This document shows positions 38,367 to 39,670 of a stretch of DNA of 39,670 nt, piece by piece. The notes beneath the pieces were generated by a model that did not search any database, was not told the origin of the DNA, and saw only the letters and a program-made list of their open reading frames with translations. The stretch lies in contig NZ_WTFF01000023.1 of the NCBI RefSeq assembly GCF_019400985.1, forward strand, positions 1 through 39,670, given 5' to 3'. How positions within the stretch are numbered: position 1 is the stretch's first letter; each line of letters starts with the position of its first letter. Source of the DNA: Streptomyces bambusae. GTDB taxonomy: Bacteria > Actinomycetota > Actinomycetes > Streptomycetales > Streptomycetaceae. The translations under genes were made by a program, and so were the position numbers.

Positions 38367-38754
38367 CCAGCACCGCCCTCAGCAGAGACAGGTCGTCGGC
38401 AGGGTTGTTCAGGTACCGCGGCGCGCGCGCCGTGACGGCGCCGTAGGTCATCAGGTCGGACAGCAGCACCTTGGTGACGACGGCCGGGAGCCGCAGCTGG
38501 GCGGCCACCTCGGCGACGGACGGCGCCGCGGTGGCGGCGCACAGCCGGAGCGCGAGCGTGTGCTCGGGGCCGAGCGCCGTGCGCGGGCGTACGCCGGTGG
38601 CGCTGACCAGCGACAACAGGTCCAGCGCCACGTCCGGGCGGGTCCGGCCGCCGCTGGCGGTGTACGGGCGCATCACCCGCCCTGCGGAGTCGTCGAGCCA
38701 CGGGGTGTCGCGCGGGGCCGCGACCGGCGCCGGCGACACGCGCACGGCCCTCAT
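38344..38754 (-). CDS. cvnC: Conservon DUF742 protein CvnC
   Basis: A 136-residue DUF742 protein with a winged-helix-like C-terminal half. Family marks: residues 28-35 VMRPYTAS, GGRTRP, LDLLSLVSATG, LGPEHTLALRLCAATAAPSV, AEVAAQLRLPAVVTKVLLSD (the helix-turn-helix-like part) and the ending LLRAVLDGLRRRL. In conservons this protein links the roadblock protein and sensor kinase to the GTPase. Its ATG overlaps the cvnB stop codon (ATGA) and its end overlaps the cvnD start. Confidence 0.93.
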   Translation of the reverse strand: MRAVRVSPAPVAAPRDTPWLDDSAGRVMRPYTASGGRTRPDVALDLLSLVSATGVRPRTALGPEHTLALRLCAATAAPSVAEVAAQLRLPAVVTKVLLSDLMTYGAVTARAPRYLNNPADDLSLLRAVLDGLRRRL

Positions 38755-39176
38755 CGCTCCGGTGCGGGGACGGGCCGGCGCGGTGGCGCCGCGAGGTACG
38801 GACGCACGCTCTTGACCAGCATCGCCATCTCGTAGCCGAGGACGCCGGCGTCGGCCTCGCGGTCGGCGAGGACGGCGAGGCAGGTGCCGGACCCGGCGGC
38901 GCAGACGAAGACGAGCGCGGAGTCGAGCTCGACGACGACCTGCCGCACCTCACCGCCGTCGGCGAACCGGGCACCGGCGCTGCGGCCGAGCGAGTAGAGC
39001 CCGGACGCCAATGCCGCCATGTGGTCTGCGCTGTCGGCGTCGAGGCCGTGCATGCAGGTGACGAGGCCGTCGGCGGTCAGGAGCACGGCGCTGCGGGTGT
39101 AGGGGACCCGTTGCACGAGCCCGCTGAGCAGCCAGTCGAGGTCGGACAGCCGGCTGGTCGGCGCTTGGGTGGCCAT
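38751..39176 (-). CDS. cvnB: Conservon roadblock/LC7 protein CvnB
   Basis: A 141-residue Roadblock/LC7-domain protein, the GAP-like or scaffold partner of the conservon GTPase. Seen: SDLDWLLSGLVQRVPYTRSA, VLLTADGLVTCMHGLDADSA, DHMAALASGLYSLGRSAGAR, the strand RQVVVELDSALVFVCAAGSG and EMAMLVKSVRPYL. The ATG at 39174-39176 was chosen because the family begins with this helix; the longer upstream frame is Pro/Arg-rich and lies in the gap after cvnA. That gap (39177-39357) holds no gene. Confidence 0.93.
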   Translation of the reverse strand: MATQAPTSRLSDLDWLLSGLVQRVPYTRSAVLLTADGLVTCMHGLDADSADHMAALASGLYSLGRSAGARFADGGEVRQVVVELDSALVFVCAAGSGTCLAVLADREADAGVLGYEMAMLVKSVRPYLAAPPRRPVPAPER

Positions 39177-39357
39177 GGGGGGGTGCGCTCCTTGCTGAGG
39201 GGTCGTCGTGGTCGTGCCCGTGGACGCGGGCGCGGGGCATGGACGTGGGCATGGACGTGGTCCGGGCGGTACGGGGGCTACGGGGGCGGGGTGCCGGGTA
39301 TGAGCGGCGTGACGGGGTACGGGCCGTGGTGGTGGCCCCGGGCGCGTCCTGGCCGGG

Positions 39358-39669
39358 TCACGGGTGCTCGGCCTGCGCACGGCCGAAGCCGCGTTGGAAG
39401 GCCGCCATGAGCTGCGGGTCGTGCAGGGGCGGCTCGCCGCAACCGTCGGCGGGGCGGGGGCGGGGGGCGGGGGCGGCACGCAGCTGCGGCGCGAGGGGCG
39501 ACTGGGCCCGCCGCCCTGGCAGAACGGGACGCTCCCCCCCCCCACCGACCGGGGCCGTGCCGGCTGCACCCGCCCTACCGGCCCCCCCCGCCCCATCAGC
39601 CCCATCGGCCGCCTGGAGCCGGCGCACCCCCCCACCCCCCCTACCGGGGGGACCCGCCCCGCCGGCAAC
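39358..39669 (-). CDS. cvnA: Conservon sensor histidine kinase CvnA, C-terminal end (partial)
   Basis: The frame is open to the right edge and gives the last 103 residues. It is Gly/Ala/Pro-rich low-complexity sequence (VRRLQAADGADGAGGAGRAG) ending in DPQLMAAFQRGFGRAQAEHP, the short conserved tail seen at the C-terminus of CvnA nitrate/sulfate-sensor-like kinases. The kinase and sensor domains are outside the window. Runs of C and G (39535-39545, 39627-39660) make this stretch prone to sequencing error. Position before cvnB supports the call. Confidence 0.75.
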   Translation of the reverse strand, partial: VAGGAGPPGRGGGGVRRLQAADGADGAGGAGRAGAAGTAPVGGGGERPVLPGRRAQSPLAPQLRAAPAPRPRPADGCGEPPLHDPQLMAAFQRGFGRAQAEHP

Positions 39670-39670
39670 T

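Overview
The window is a piece of a high-GC actinobacterial chromosome, almost certainly Streptomyces. Coding frames are nearly saturated with G or C at the third position, TTA codons are rare, many genes overlap by ATGA, and there are typical Streptomyces families (a CvnABCD conservon, DUF6328, DUF3040, a secreted SGNH esterase, a monomeric isocitrate dehydrogenase). All names rest on reading the translated sequence; no database search was run.

Layout. 0-4.5 kb: the end of a polar amino-acid ABC permease, then a minus-strand lactate-oxidation operon lutA-lutB-lutC plus a VOC protein, divergent from cobF. 4.6-9 kb: an aminotransferase, a 478-bp array of 14-bp repeats, a membrane-anchored GH71/GH99-like hydrolase, and a short STAND-type NTPase relative that has lost its P-loop. 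9-14.4 kb: isocitrate dehydrogenase and small membrane and ligase genes. 14.4-19.8 kb: a FAD/Rieske oxidoreductase with a coupled proline-rich ORF, a PfpI protein, a bacterial protein that reads like the core of eukaryotic RhoGDI, an SGNH esterase and a PAP2 membrane enzyme. 20-22.6 kb: a secreted galactose-oxidase homologue with a complete copper-radical site and two almost identical carbohydrate-binding modules.

22.8-29.8 kb is a compact catabolic operon: extradiol dioxygenase, FAH-family hydrolase, flavin hydroxylase, acetoacetyl-CoA synthetase and DoxX, divergent from a TetR regulator. The hydrolase and synthetase together suggest that ring cleavage releases acetoacetate (or a related 3-oxoacid), which is then activated to its CoA ester. 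29.8-34.5 kb is an eroded region: a broken TetR gene, an MFS pump with two operator copies, a TetR gene, a broken DyP peroxidase and a broken tyrosine integrase lying against tRNA-Pro(GGG). This is what remains of an integrated element.

34.7-39.7 kb: a split transketolase behind a MerR-type promoter with a 19-bp spacer, a YjbR/MmcQ protein, and a conservon (cvnA partial, cvnB, cvnC, cvnD) followed by a GAF protein. Three features run through the window. Short tandem repeats are unusually common. Several genes look leaderless, with the -10 box ending six or seven bases before the start codon. Four genes carry a TTA codon, which would make them depend on the bldA tRNA.
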